A stretch of DNA of 53,499 nucleotides. Origin: an uncultured Gammaproteobacteria bacterium. Lineage in GTDB: Bacteria; Pseudomonadota; Gammaproteobacteria; Eutrophobiales; Eutrophobiaceae. The DNA is taken from assembly GCA_938084745.1 (NCBI GenBank), contig CALKEZ010000014.1:1-53499 (forward strand), given 5' to 3'. The notes beneath the pieces are model-generated. The model did not search any database. It saw only the letters and a program-made list of their open reading frames with translations, and was not told where the DNA came from. Below are positions 9,043 through 18,737 of the stretch, piece after piece (within the stretch, counting starts at the first letter, position 1; every line of letters begins with the position of its first letter). A program made the position numbers and the translations under genes.

Positions 9043-10077
9043 ATGGCAAAAAAAGCATTAATAACCGGCATAACAGGGCAAGATGGCGCTTTCCTGTCCA
9101 AACTTCTATTAGAGAAAGGTTATGAAGTCCATGGTACTTGTAGGCCTAATTCATCACCAATAAATTGGCGTTTAAAAGAATTGCAAATCCATGATGAAAT
9201 CAAAATGGTGCCTCTAGAATTGTTTGAGTATTCAAATATTATCCATACAATTGATAAAATAAGACCAGATGAGATTTATAATTTAGGCGCTCAAAGTTTT
9301 GTAAGTACTTCATTTGAACAACCTATCTATACTAGCGAAGTCAATGCGCTTGGTGTATTGAGATTGCTCGAAGTTATTAGGAACGTAAATCCAGAAATTA
9401 AATTTTATCAAGCATCTTCCTCTGAGCTTTATGGCAAAGCGATTGAATTTCCCCAGAGTGAAAGTACTCCATTCTATCCTAGAAGCCCGTATTCTGTTGC
9501 AAAACAATTTGCCCATTCAATGACGATTAATTATCGAGAAGCTTATAAGCTTCATGCCTCTGCTGGAATATTATTCAATCATGAATCTGAATATAGAGGC
9601 ACTGATTTTGTTACAAGGAAAATCACATCTTCGCTTGCACTGGTATGGCACAATAAATTAGATGTTCTTGAGCTTGGTAATATTAATATTGAGCGTGACT
9701 GGGGTTATGCAAAAGACTATGTGTATGCCATGTGGAAAATGTTACAGCAAACAGTGCCTAGAGAATTTGTGATCGCAACAGGAAAATCACATTCGTTGAG
9801 AGAATTTATTGCAATTGCTGCAGATACAATAGGTTTTAAATTGGAATGGTCTGGTGAAGGCAAAGAAGAATTTGCAGTTGATAAAAACACAGGTAAAAAG
9901 ATAATTAAAATAAATGAAAAATATTTTAGGCTAACAGATGTAGATAGAATTGTCGGCGATCCTAAAGATGCAAACGAAGTACTGAAGTGGAAACCATCAG
10001 TCTCATTTGAAGAATTAGTTCAGATAATGGCAAAGGCTGATTACGATAGAGTTAAAAACGACAAGCTTCTTATATAA
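9043..10077 (+). CDS. gmd: GDP-mannose 4,6-dehydratase
   Basis: Converts GDP-D-mannose to GDP-4-keto-6-deoxy-D-mannose, the precursor of GDP-fucose, GDP-rhamnose and GDP-perosamine. The 344-residue protein has the Gmd-type Rossmann motif TGITGQDGAFLSKLL at residues 8-22, YQASSSELYG with the catalytic Ser/Glu, YSVAK for Tyr-x3-Lys, and NHES...RGTDFVTRKI of the substrate pocket. Length matches the family. No fcl, rmd or per gene is recognisable nearby; the SDR at 357-1292 might supply the next step, which is inference. It converges with the membrane protein gene at 10132. Confidence 0.95.
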   Translation: MAKKALITGITGQDGAFLSKLLLEKGYEVHGTCRPNSSPINWRLKELQIHDEIKMVPLELFEYSNIIHTIDKIRPDEIYNLGAQSFVSTSFEQPIYTSEVNALGVLRLLEVIRNVNPEIKFYQASSSELYGKAIEFPQSESTPFYPRSPYSVAKQFAHSMTINYREAYKLHASAGILFNHESEYRGTDFVTRKITSSLALVWHNKLDVLELGNINIERDWGYAKDYVYAMWKMLQQTVPREFVIATGKSHSLREFIAIAADTIGFKLEWSGEGKEEFAVDKNTGKKIIKINEKYFRLTDVDRIVGDPKDANEVLKWKPSVSFEELVQIMAKADYDRVKNDKLLI

Positions 10078-10131
10078 ATGTTACTCCAGTTTATTTTTGT
10101 TTTTCTATCTCAGGCATAATCAAGAATTGAT

Positions 10132-11571
10132 TTATTCAATATCATTTTTAACAAGGGAACTTACCAAGCTCATGAACATCATCAGTATTGCCACTCTAAG
10201 CATAATTGCACATTGAATTAAATGACGATCTAATTCACCCTCATCGGCATGCCATATTATTAAATACAATGCTGTTCCGCTAATCAATAAAAATAGCGGT
10301 AATAAAGTATTATCAATATCAATAGTTTTATTTCTCATGAATATTAAGAGTGATAATAAAAATAAAGCAGCAAAAGCTATCCAAAGGAATGTATCAGTAA
10401 ATATTATTTGTAATTTAGTTGGAGCAACTTGCTCATGAAAATGCAAGTCGGGTGTTAGATAATTGTAGACGGTAGTATTATAGTCATTTACCTTTTGAAA
10501 AGGTCTAAAAAAGAAATAATTTGGATGTGTTAATAAATATTTTTGATAAGTTTTTGAAGATTTAGTTAACCACCAGTCATTCAATTCAGGGTAATCTTCA
10601 AAATTAGCAGTCCATAGTTTCCCAATTACTTCTTCTGGCAATTCAGGCATGCCGGAAGTCCTGAAATAATTATAGATATCTTCAAACCCTTCAGAACTAA
10701 TACGTGAAGATATTAGGTCTTTCATTGGTACCTGAGATCTATCGCCACTAAATAACATGTATTGATTGAAAGTAAAAAGAGAGAGTAATGTAAAAAATAT
10801 TAGCGCATAGTTGAAACTATGGTTGTAATTATCTTTTATGAAGTGAAACCCAATAAATGGTATTAGTAAAACTATCAGGTAGTTATTCGTGATTTTTATA
10901 AAAGAAAGACCAGTCAAGATTAATAAAAAAAGCACAAGAAAAATAATATTTTTTGCGACATATTTGATATGTATTAAGAAAGATATTGTTAGAAATAACA
11001 GAGAGATAGATATTGATTCAGTTAATATGTGTTTATCCCAAAGAGTGATGCTTGATTCCATACCCAGCATAAGAATAAATGTCGCGGAAATTAATTTTAT
11101 GTAAGTATTTTTAAAAATGGAACTAAAAGAAAAAGCAAATATGGCGCATGATAAAGTGGAAAATACAAATTGAAACAGAGAAGCAGATATTACATCAAAG
11201 TTATTTTTTACCAGTAGATAAGGGTAATCATCTAATATTTCAATGCCCTTAATAATGGTTGGATTATATGAAAATAAAGATAAAAAGCTGTTTTCTGGTA
11301 AAACAGAATTGCCAGAAAGCGAAGTAAAATGTTTGAGAAAAAAGGGATATAATGGAGGTATGCCATCTGACCAGAATAAATTAGACCAGACAGGAGCAAG
11401 TGATGTGGCTGCAAATTGAGCGCTATCAAACCATATAACAAAATATTCTGTTTCAAAGTATATGAGTATTCTGAATATAAAAAATATTGAAAATAAAACA
11501 CAAAATATTCGGGTACTATTATTTCTAATAATATTAGTTATATTTTTATCGGAATTAATATGACTATTCAT
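10132..11571 (-). CDS. Polytopic membrane protein, GT-C-like
   Basis: A 479-residue protein with about ten to twelve hydrophobic segments. After the first membrane segment comes EYFVIWFDSAQF and then GIPPLYPFFLKHF; an acidic residue followed by a PPLYP element occurs in GT-C (ArnT/PMT-like) glycosyltransferases and also in the protein encoded at 14360. I infer a lipid-linked-sugar transferase; no tighter family is recognisable. Base composition is very AT-rich. It is on the opposite strand from gmd and is transcribed in the same direction as the sulfotransferase and uxs genes. Confidence 0.65.
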   Translation of the reverse strand: MNSHINSDKNITNIIRNNSTRIFCVLFSIFFIFRILIYFETEYFVIWFDSAQFAATSLAPVWSNLFWSDGIPPLYPFFLKHFTSLSGNSVLPENSFLSLFSYNPTIIKGIEILDDYPYLLVKNNFDVISASLFQFVFSTLSCAIFAFSFSSIFKNTYIKLISATFILMLGMESSITLWDKHILTESISISLLFLTISFLIHIKYVAKNIIFLVLFLLILTGLSFIKITNNYLIVLLIPFIGFHFIKDNYNHSFNYALIFFTLLSLFTFNQYMLFSGDRSQVPMKDLISSRISSEGFEDIYNYFRTSGMPELPEEVIGKLWTANFEDYPELNDWWLTKSSKTYQKYLLTHPNYFFFRPFQKVNDYNTTVYNYLTPDLHFHEQVAPTKLQIIFTDTFLWIAFAALFLLSLLIFMRNKTIDIDNTLLPLFLLISGTALYLIIWHADEGELDRHLIQCAIMLRVAILMMFMSLVSSLVKNDIE

Positions 11572-11607
11572 TGTTTAACTGCTTATTTAATAATATATAA
11601 AACTCAT

Positions 11608-12453
11608 TTAGGCTATATAGTTATATTTTTCAAGAGTATCTTTAAATATATCATTAAGAGAGGTTACTGTTTCTGTTTTTAATTTCTCTTTAAAAGAATT
11701 TGGTTTTCCAGAGCGGCGATGCGATTTATTATCCTCATTTTCAAGCGGTCTTGATTGTTTATAAACTTCGGCTAGAATCGTTTCTTTTATGTTAATAAAC
11801 TTTGTTAAACCACTTTTAAAGTAGTCCCAGTTATCAATCATATCTTCATATTTAATTATGACACATTTTCCGCAAGCATTACTTACAGTATCAAGCATGA
11901 CAAAGTGACTATGTACTATAGGGGCTGATTCGATAACATATTCATCAATAGTTTGATGTTGTAATTTTTTTCTATGCTGTTTCTGTTTCTTACGAATTTC
12001 GTTGTCGGGACTTAAGCCATGTGTGTGTGCAAATGAATAATAGGATGACACAAGAATATCTCTGGGGTCTCTAATTAAAAAAATAGCTATCTTATTGTGT
12101 ATGAAAGAGAGATCAGAAAGAGGTTGGACCAGGGATGTGTATTCGCTTGACGTGGGAGGAGCAGAAAGGCGTATAGGCCCATAAATAACACCTTTATTTT
12201 CAAAAACAATGTTGTCAATTTTCTTTCCTCGGTATATTTTTCTTGCATAATCAATATTATGTAGACCGGTTATATTTTTAAGTACATATTTGCTAAAAAA
12301 ATGGCTGGAACAACGATGAAACGTATAAAAGTAAACAGTATCACTAGAGTTCGAACCTAGACGCCAATTTAGAAAACTTCTGATATTGATTATGAGTTGC
12401 TTTGCATATTGAAATGTTTTTTTTATTATATTTTTATCAGTATATATATTCAT
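11608..12453 (-). CDS. Sulfotransferase-domain protein (PAPS-dependent)
   Basis: A 281-residue cytosolic-type sulfotransferase. TFHRCSSHFF at residues 44-53 takes the place of the 5'-phosphosulfate loop, and IFLIRDPRDILVSSYYS at 124-140 is the 3'-phosphate-binding motif with its conserved RDPRD and serine. The C-terminal basic stretch around SHRRSGKPNSFKEKL resembles the PAPS-binding end of the fold (canonical RKG). In this locus the likely acceptor is a sugar of the polysaccharide. The cysteine-containing loop (RCSS where many have KSGTT or RSGT) is a moderate divergence. Confidence 0.8.
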   Translation of the reverse strand: MNIYTDKNIIKKTFQYAKQLIINIRSFLNWRLGSNSSDTVYFYTFHRCSSHFFSKYVLKNITGLHNIDYARKIYRGKKIDNIVFENKGVIYGPIRLSAPPTSSEYTSLVQPLSDLSFIHNKIAIFLIRDPRDILVSSYYSFAHTHGLSPDNEIRKKQKQHRKKLQHQTIDEYVIESAPIVHSHFVMLDTVSNACGKCVIIKYEDMIDNWDYFKSGLTKFINIKETILAEVYKQSRPLENEDNKSHRRSGKPNSFKEKLKTETVTSLNDIFKDTLEKYNYIA

Positions 12454-12805
12454 ATATCATCGAGCGTAGTTATTTTGCATTGAATGTTAACAGGCGTTGC
12501 TTCTATAGATTTAATTTACTGTCACGATAAGATTTAGCCAAGTACAAATTAATAATCATAAGCTTATTTTTTCTTTGTAACTATCAATAAATTTTTACCG
12601 ATAGGGCTGGGCACTATTTTATCGATAATACTAATAATAGTTGTGTCAAGTTCCCCGTGCCTGCCCCCATGCAACTTGGTCACCGATAAAAGGATTAAAT
12701 AGTTCAACAATCCATTTGTTATAACTTTAGTATAGAATCTGCCTCTAAGTCCCTGCCGATATATACATTATCTGAAACTGATTCAGTCATTAAATTTATG
12801 AGCAT
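12454..12805. other. Non-coding gap with a possible CobW-like C-terminal remnant
   Basis: About 350 AT-rich bases between two leftward genes with no complete gene. On the minus strand, 12790 down to 12719 reads a 23-codon piece containing DNVYIGRDLEADSIL, then a stop, then QMDC followed by another stop. This resembles the closing segment of CobW/YjiA-type GTPases (V-x-I-G-R-x-L-D...L-x-x-C) but is short and could be chance. The rest of the gap shows no repeat, tRNA or strong hairpin. Confidence 0.25.
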
Positions 12806-13753
12806 CTATGATATTTCGTTTTGCAGTTTATTTTTAAAATAGGCGATGGTTTTTTCAAGCCCACTCTTCTGATCTATTTTAGGCGACCAATTCAGTAAAG
12901 TTTTTGCTTTGTTTATATCTGGACAACGTTGTAACGGGTCGTCTTGAGGGAGAGGCATAAATGATAATATCGACTTACTGTGTGTTAATTTGATGATTAA
13001 TTTAGCAATTTCAATAATTGTCATTTCAACAGGATTGCCTAGATTAATTGGCATATGTAAATCTGGAGTGTTCATTAATTTAATAAAGCCATCAATGAGG
13101 TCATCGACGTAGCATAAGGAACGAGTCTGTGTTCCGTCACCGTAAATAGTAATATTTTTATTATTTAAAGCTTGCACAATGAAGTTACTAATAACTCTGC
13201 CATCATTTATGGCCATGTTAGGACCATAGGTATTGAATATCCTTGCAACTCTTATATCTAATCCAACTTCACGATGATAATCAAAAAAAAGTGTTTCTGC
13301 GCAACGCTTGCCTTCATCGTAACATGAACGAATGCCGGTGCAGTTTACATTCCCCCAATAATCTTCAGTTTGTGGGTGAATTGTTGGGTCGCCATATATC
13401 TCACTGGTTGATGCTTGTAGTACGGGTATATTAAGTCGTTTCGCAAGACCAAGAACATTGATTGCCCCGGAAACATTAGTTTTTGTAGTCTGGATTGGGT
13501 ATTTTTGATAGAAAACGGGACTTGCAGGACAGGCGAGATTGTAAATTTGATCTACTTCGAGGTAGATCGGAAATGTAATATCGTGACGTATGACCTCAAA
13601 ATAAGGGTTTTTTATTAGTCCAATAATATTATCTTTAGAGCCAGAGTAGAAATTATCAAGACAAAGAACTTCGTTGTTTTCATCAAGTAATCTTTTACAT
13701 AAGTGAGAGCCTAGAAATCCTGCACCACCAGTAACTAATATTCGATTTTTCAT
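12806..13753 (-). CDS. uxs: UDP-glucuronic acid decarboxylase (UDP-xylose synthase)
   Basis: Converts UDP-glucuronate to UDP-xylose with internal NAD recycling. The 315-residue protein shows the UXS-specific series: [12 protein letters not shown] at residues 8-19, [24 protein letters not shown], the catalytic [17 protein letters not shown], and [11 protein letters not shown]. Length is typical. UDP-xylose is a relatively uncommon bacterial sugar donor, so the polymer made here probably contains xylose or a derivative. UDP-glucose dehydrogenase, needed upstream in the pathway, is not in the window. Confidence 0.95.
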   Translation of the reverse strand: MKNRILVTGGAGFLGSHLCKRLLDENNEVLCLDNFYSGSKDNIIGLIKNPYFEVIRHDITFPIYLEVDQIYNLACPASPVFYQKYPIQTTKTNVSGAINVLGLAKRLNIPVLQASTSEIYGDPTIHPQTEDYWGNVNCTGIRSCYDEGKRCAETLFFDYHREVGLDIRVARIFNTYGPNMAINDGRVISNFIVQALNNKNITIYGDGTQTRSLCYVDDLIDGFIKLMNTPDLHMPINLGNPVEMTIIEIAKLIIKLTHSKSILSFMPLPQDDPLQRCPDINKAKTLLNWSPKIDQKSGLEKTIAYFKNKLQNEIS

Positions 13754-14359
13754 GTTTATGAATCTAGCCTTATTGATTAATATTAATGTTACTTTACAGT
13801 TAATAAAATATACATTTATATTACTATTGTCCCGTTGAGAATTAAATAAACAAGTCTGAAACTCATTTGCGTTGGAACAATTAAATCAGCGCAAGCCATT
13901 ATAAAAAGAGACGTATATAATTCGTGAGCCATTGTATTACTGTATTATAATCTGGTCTTGGAAAATAGCATCATTCGGATCGTTCAATTAGTGCGCATGC
14001 CGATGATTATAGTATGTAACTGTTGTCAACAGAACAATTAACTGAAGATATAGCTTTCGAAATATTATTGCTAATACTCCTGAGCAAGTATATAGGCTAT
14101 ATCAACTGAGTAATGCCAGCCTGCAATGCATGTGAATGAAGGTAATCGTTATCCGTCTCGTGAGATAAATTTAGGCGGCCTATTTAGCCGTTGCCAGAGG
14201 ATAACATCTGGCAATGATTTCAATTCAAAAAATTTAAATGATTGATTTGTACTTATCTGTCTTTCCGTAAGCAGGCTATAAAATATTTTTGATCATGCTG
14301 ATATGATGTATGATTTTTATGACGGTTAATAGAATATAACTCCAGGTGAAATTAAGTTG
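13754..14359. other. 600-base non-coding gap between divergent genes, with one hairpin
   Basis: This is the divergent intergenic region between uxs and the membrane protein at 14360 and must hold promoters for both, but no convincing -35/-10 pair was found. An inverted repeat TTGCCAGA (14191-14198) / TCTGGCAA (14207-14214), extended by one G-T and one C-G pair, makes a ten-pair stem without a T-tract. Short open pieces around 14060-14230 do not match any protein I recognise. Its length and lack of structure suggest eroded DNA. Confidence 0.4.
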
Positions 14360-15949
14360 ATGTGGAATGGCATTAAGATGAAAAAAACATATATTATCTG
14401 GCTTGTCTCTCTTTGGGCCTTGTTATTGCTTTCAATAACATTTCATCTGTTTATTTCTTATCATGACATCGCTGGTTTTTGGACAGACGGCTTTATCTAT
14501 TTATTACAAGCAGATTATTTTTCAAGTACTAATTCCGAATATTTTCCTGTGCTAGAGCAAGCAATCACGTACAGAAACTTTCCACCACTATATCCATTTT
14601 ATTTGAGTGTACTAGGTGCAGGTAGTAACAATATTGCTCTAGCAAGTGCAGCAACATCTTTTTTACTCCTGCCCTTTTGTTTGTTTTACATTGACTGGCA
14701 AGTTAAACAGGGATTGACAATCTCCAGTGCTTTAATTAATGCAATATTATTTTTATTTCTTCCATCTACTTTATTGTTCTCCACTGAACTATGGAGCGAA
14801 AATTTATATCTGCTTTTAGTATTTTTTACGTTATGGGGTTTTCATAGGATCAATAGTGGCAATAGAAAGTGGATTTATATATCTGCGTTCGTGTGCGGAT
14901 TGGCATTTATTACAAGAAGCGTTGGTCTTTCTTTGATTGTTGCTTTTCTTATAGTCGTATTTAAGAGTGATAAAAAAAATATCATTTTTACTTCAATAAT
15001 TATTATTACTCCATACTTAATTTGGGCATTTATAAGTAGAGGGCTTGAATATGACAATGTGTATTTAAAGCACGGCCTTATAGAAAGATATGAAAATATA
15101 TTAATGAATTATGGCGAGAGCGGGATTTATGAAGTTATACAGTTACAACTGAAAACATTATGGCAGGGAATTCAGCTGCAATTTAACAGTACAACAAATA
15201 TTGCTACTTTTATTTCAGCAATGATTATATCAATAGCAGCATGTTTTTCCTTGTTTAGACGAATTTGTGTTTTTTCAATAGATGCACTGTATGTGTTTAT
15301 TTATTTTGGAATTATATTTGTATGGAATTTTCCTGATCATAATGTGCGTTTTATATATGTAGTTACCCCTTTTATTTTATTCTACGCTAAGCTAACCATG
15401 GACTTATTATTTAAAGAGAGTGACAGGAATATAAAATCATTAACTAATGCATTTCTTCCAGTCATAATTTTAACAACTATTTTGCCCGCGCTGATATTTA
15501 TGGAAGATCGGTATACTACTGTCCCTGGAGAGTATTACAGTAAAAAAAGTAATGACCGTATGTGGTTGACAGGACCCGACACGAAGGAAATGAACAAACA
15601 ACTGGTGTTCAAAAAAAAATTAGTTGAATCAATTGTTGAAATACAAGAAGTTGTTCCAAAAAACTCATGCGTCTATTCCACTCATAAAGAAGTTGTGATG
15701 TTTTATAGTAAAAGAAAGACTTTCGTGCCACCGAGACAGCACGTCAAGGAAAAGGATTTCAATAAGGAATTAACGAAGTGTCATTATATTTTTATTGTTG
15801 GATCTCGACATGATCAATATGAGCCTTTGTACCCGGTCGATAGAATTAAAGATAATTCATGGATTTTACGTCAAACATTTTTTCCTGCTGAGCATGGTGG
15901 AGACATTATTTCGGTGTTACTTGAACTAGATGAAGTTATTACTAAATAA
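14360..15949 (+). CDS. Polytopic membrane protein, GT-C / family 39-like
   Basis: About 529 residues with ten or more hydrophobic segments and a C-terminal soluble domain. HDIAGFWTDGFIYLL supplies the acidic residue expected in the first outer loop of GT-C enzymes, followed by YRNFPPLYPFYLSVL, a motif shared with the protein at 10132. The N-terminal half also holds ELWSENLYLLLVFF. Start choice: AGGTGAA at 14344-14350 lies nine bases before the ATG at 14360; a TTG at 14357 and an ATG at 14378 are alternatives. The acceptor and lipid-linked donor are unknown. Confidence 0.7.
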   Translation: MWNGIKMKKTYIIWLVSLWALLLLSITFHLFISYHDIAGFWTDGFIYLLQADYFSSTNSEYFPVLEQAITYRNFPPLYPFYLSVLGAGSNNIALASAATSFLLLPFCLFYIDWQVKQGLTISSALINAILFLFLPSTLLFSTELWSENLYLLLVFFTLWGFHRINSGNRKWIYISAFVCGLAFITRSVGLSLIVAFLIVVFKSDKKNIIFTSIIIITPYLIWAFISRGLEYDNVYLKHGLIERYENILMNYGESGIYEVIQLQLKTLWQGIQLQFNSTTNIATFISAMIISIAACFSLFRRICVFSIDALYVFIYFGIIFVWNFPDHNVRFIYVVTPFILFYAKLTMDLLFKESDRNIKSLTNAFLPVIILTTILPALIFMEDRYTTVPGEYYSKKSNDRMWLTGPDTKEMNKQLVFKKKLVESIVEIQEVVPKNSCVYSTHKEVVMFYSKRKTFVPPRQHVKEKDFNKELTKCHYIFIVGSRHDQYEPLYPVDRIKDNSWILRQTFFPAEHGGDIISVLLELDEVITK

Positions 15950-15999
15950 AAATTATTAATAATATTCTTTGAGAAGTTAATAAAGAAAATACTTATTCA

Positions 16000-17841
16000 A
16001 TGAGCATCAAAAAGAATCAAATAGTAGAAAATAACAATCAAAATCGGTCAATTCTCTGGGTTTTGATATTGGCGTTATTGCTGAGAATTATTCATCTTGT
16101 TTCATCTGTTACCAATCCCATGACATATCATCATGGAGCTGATGAGGCATATTATATCAATTTTGGAAAAGATGTAGCATATGGCCAGTTAGGAATGAGT
16201 GATCTCTATGTATTTATGGATCCTCTTTATGGTTATATATTAGGTTTTTTCATATGGGTCTCAGGACTAAACCTGTTTTCTTTATATGTGTTTCAAATAA
16301 TTGTTGATGTTTTTACAGTGTCGATCGTTTATGCCATTGGTAAAGAACTTTGGAATCATAGAGCAGGTTTAATTGCGGCTGTTCTTTATGCTGTAAGCAG
16401 TACAGCTATTTTTTATACTGTAACGTTTCTTAAGCCAACCATAGTAGCTAGCTATATTGCATTATGGGTTTTCCTATCAATTAAAGTGCCAAAAATGGAA
16501 AGCCCGCTCGCATGGATAGGGTACGGAATTTTTTTAGGTTTGGGAGTTGCACTAAGATCTAATTTACTATTGTTGAGTATAGCGAGTGCTTTTCTCATGC
16601 CACTCTTGTGTTTTAAAAATAGTGGTAAGAATGGTTTGTCTTTAAAAATAGTTTTACTGGTACTTGGTTTTACCTTGCCAGCCATAATGCTGGCGACACG
16701 TAATGCTCACGTTACAAATCATTGGTCAATGCTACCTCCAAATAGTGGTATTGTGTTGCATCAATTATATAATTCCGATAATCCCAATTCAGTTCAGTTT
16801 TCACCCGCTTTCGTTTCTTATAGCAGTCCACCAGAAATATTAGCAGGATACACAAAAGAATCAGAAAAGAAGGTAGGACGAGAATTATCTATATATGAAG
16901 TCAGCAGCTTTTGGCGTAAGGAAGCTTTGACATATATAGCATCAAACTCCAATAAGGTTACTGAAAATATAATACGGAAATCAAAAGAGTTTATTGCCTT
17001 TAAGGAGGTTGAAAATAGTCGCTTTATTAATAGAGAGAGAATATTTTCTCCTTTACTTGAAGTTTTGCCTCATCCCTTTGGCTGGCTATTTGCACTTGGG
17101 ATACCGGGCCTAGTATTACTTGTATTACGAAATAAATATTACTCGCTACCCATTATCTTTGCTATTTCTACTATTTTCGCAACTTTTATTATCTTTATAG
17201 CTGCAGCACGATTCCGTGCACACGGCTTGCCCTTGTTTGCTGTTGGTAGCGGTGTTTTTATAACAGCTATTATTGACTGGAAGAATACAGGTAAAAATAA
17301 AACTATTGCATTAATTACACTTTCAATAATATTAGGTGTCATAACAATCGTGAGTGGGAAACATATAAATAATGTAACTGTTATTCCAATGGAATTCGCC
17401 TGGGGCTATCTTAAAATGGGAGAGCCCGAACAAGCGAGAAATTATGCCGAATATCAAATTGGTATCGACCCGGAAAGTCCAGATCCTCATGAATTACTAG
17501 GTTATATGGCGCTTAATAACGAGCAGTACAAGCAAGCAATAGTATCGCTTAATAATGCTGTTCGGCTTGCACCTCAACACCATGCGACCCAATATAATCT
17601 TGCTATTAGTTTCAGAAAAGATAAGCAATTTGAAAAATCATTACTGGCGATAGAATCAGCAATTAACTACGCAGTATTGCCCGAATATTTATTTTTAAAA
17701 GGACAAGTTCTGGAAGAAATCGGCAACATAAAAAATGCCATTTCTACTTATGAATACTTAATAGAGATAGCTAAATCGGATAATGATTGGCAATCACATG
17801 TATCCCGCGTGCAAGAACGGTTACATTTTCTCAAACATTAA
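16000..17841 (+). CDS. GT-C / family 39-like membrane glycosyltransferase with C-terminal TPR repeats
   Basis: A 613-residue protein. An N-terminal segment of about ten membrane helices begins after residue 17 and carries YHHGADEAYYINFGKD, with Asp48-Glu49 in the first outer loop as in PMT/ArnT-type enzymes. The soluble C-terminal part, roughly residues 465-610, contains about four tetratricopeptide units, for example HELLGYMALNNEQYKQAI and YNLAISFRKDKQFEKSLLA. TPRs on this fold suggest docking to a protein partner. It follows the previous membrane protein by 50 bases. It converges on suhB. Confidence 0.8.
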   Translation: MSIKKNQIVENNNQNRSILWVLILALLLRIIHLVSSVTNPMTYHHGADEAYYINFGKDVAYGQLGMSDLYVFMDPLYGYILGFFIWVSGLNLFSLYVFQIIVDVFTVSIVYAIGKELWNHRAGLIAAVLYAVSSTAIFYTVTFLKPTIVASYIALWVFLSIKVPKMESPLAWIGYGIFLGLGVALRSNLLLLSIASAFLMPLLCFKNSGKNGLSLKIVLLVLGFTLPAIMLATRNAHVTNHWSMLPPNSGIVLHQLYNSDNPNSVQFSPAFVSYSSPPEILAGYTKESEKKVGRELSIYEVSSFWRKEALTYIASNSNKVTENIIRKSKEFIAFKEVENSRFINRERIFSPLLEVLPHPFGWLFALGIPGLVLLVLRNKYYSLPIIFAISTIFATFIIFIAAARFRAHGLPLFAVGSGVFITAIIDWKNTGKNKTIALITLSIILGVITIVSGKHINNVTVIPMEFAWGYLKMGEPEQARNYAEYQIGIDPESPDPHELLGYMALNNEQYKQAIVSLNNAVRLAPQHHATQYNLAISFRKDKQFEKSLLAIESAINYAVLPEYLFLKGQVLEEIGNIKNAISTYEYLIEIAKSDNDWQSHVSRVQERLHFLKH

Positions 17842-17879
17842 TGTGAACTTATAAACTATTGCTATCGAGCAAGGTATTG

Positions 17880-18665
17880 TTAGTTATCTGAATTTATTTT
17901 TATTGTTTTTAGTATATGTTTTAATAGTTTTGGATTACTAGAAACGATATCACCGGTTTTCATATAATCTAAGCCCCCTGAAATTTCACTACTAATCCCA
18001 CCAGCTTCTTGAACAATCAATATACCCGCAGCAATATCCCAAGGCTTCAGGTTATATTCCCAAAAACCATCCAGACGGCCACAAGCAACATAGGCTAAAT
18101 CAAGAGAAGCTACACCAGCACGTCTGATTCCTGCAATTTCAGGATATAGTAATTTGAAGCTATTTATAAATTCATCTAATCTTGGGTTATCACCAAATGG
18201 AAAACCAGTGCCAAGTAACGCACCATCAAGTGTTTTTTGCTGACTAACACGGATTTTTTTATTATTGAGTTGTGCGCCTTTACCTTTAGAGGCTGTGAAT
18301 AATTCTTGTTTCAATGGATCATAAATCACTGCCTGGTCGAGACGCCCTTTATGCTGTAGGGCAATTGACACCGCAAAATGTGGAAATCCATGGAGAAAGT
18401 TTGTTGTTCCGTCCAAGGGGTCTATAATCCACAGAAAGTCACTATCACCCGATGCGCCACTTTCTTCGCATAAGAAGGCATGATCTGGATAAGATTTTTT
18501 TATTGTACTTATAATCGTAAACTCTGCTTGTGTATCTACTTCGGTGACAAAATCATTTTTACCTTTGATATCGACAGATATGTCACTTACGCGATCCATT
18601 TCACGTACAATTAGGTCTCCCGCTGCTCGCGCAGCACGTATAGCGATATTGAGCATTGGATGCAT
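17880..18665 (-). CDS. suhB: Inositol-1-monophosphatase family protein (SuhB)
   Basis: A Mg-dependent phosphatase that also acts in rRNA antitermination in E. coli. The 261-residue protein has LCEESG (metal-ligand Glu near 67), the signature WIIDPLDGTTNFLHGFPH near 79-95, and KPWDIAAGILIVQEAGG near the C-terminus. Length and divergent pairing with trmJ match the gammaproteobacterial suhB locus. It marks the right border of the polysaccharide region. Confidence 0.95.
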   Translation of the reverse strand: MHPMLNIAIRAARAAGDLIVREMDRVSDISVDIKGKNDFVTEVDTQAEFTIISTIKKSYPDHAFLCEESGASGDSDFLWIIDPLDGTTNFLHGFPHFAVSIALQHKGRLDQAVIYDPLKQELFTASKGKGAQLNNKKIRVSQQKTLDGALLGTGFPFGDNPRLDEFINSFKLLYPEIAGIRRAGVASLDLAYVACGRLDGFWEYNLKPWDIAAGILIVQEAGGISSEISGGLDYMKTGDIVSSNPKLLKHILKTIKINSDN

Positions 18666-18737
18666 AAGTGTTTTAAATCCTTGAATTATTAAAAATGTAT
18701 TTTACGTTGAGTGAAAAAATGACTGTAGTGAATAAAT

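Noticed and set aside
13941..13955. TATAAT at 13946-13951 as a promoter -10 box
   Set aside because: No acceptable -35 box lies at the right spacing, and AT-rich DNA yields such hexamers by chance.
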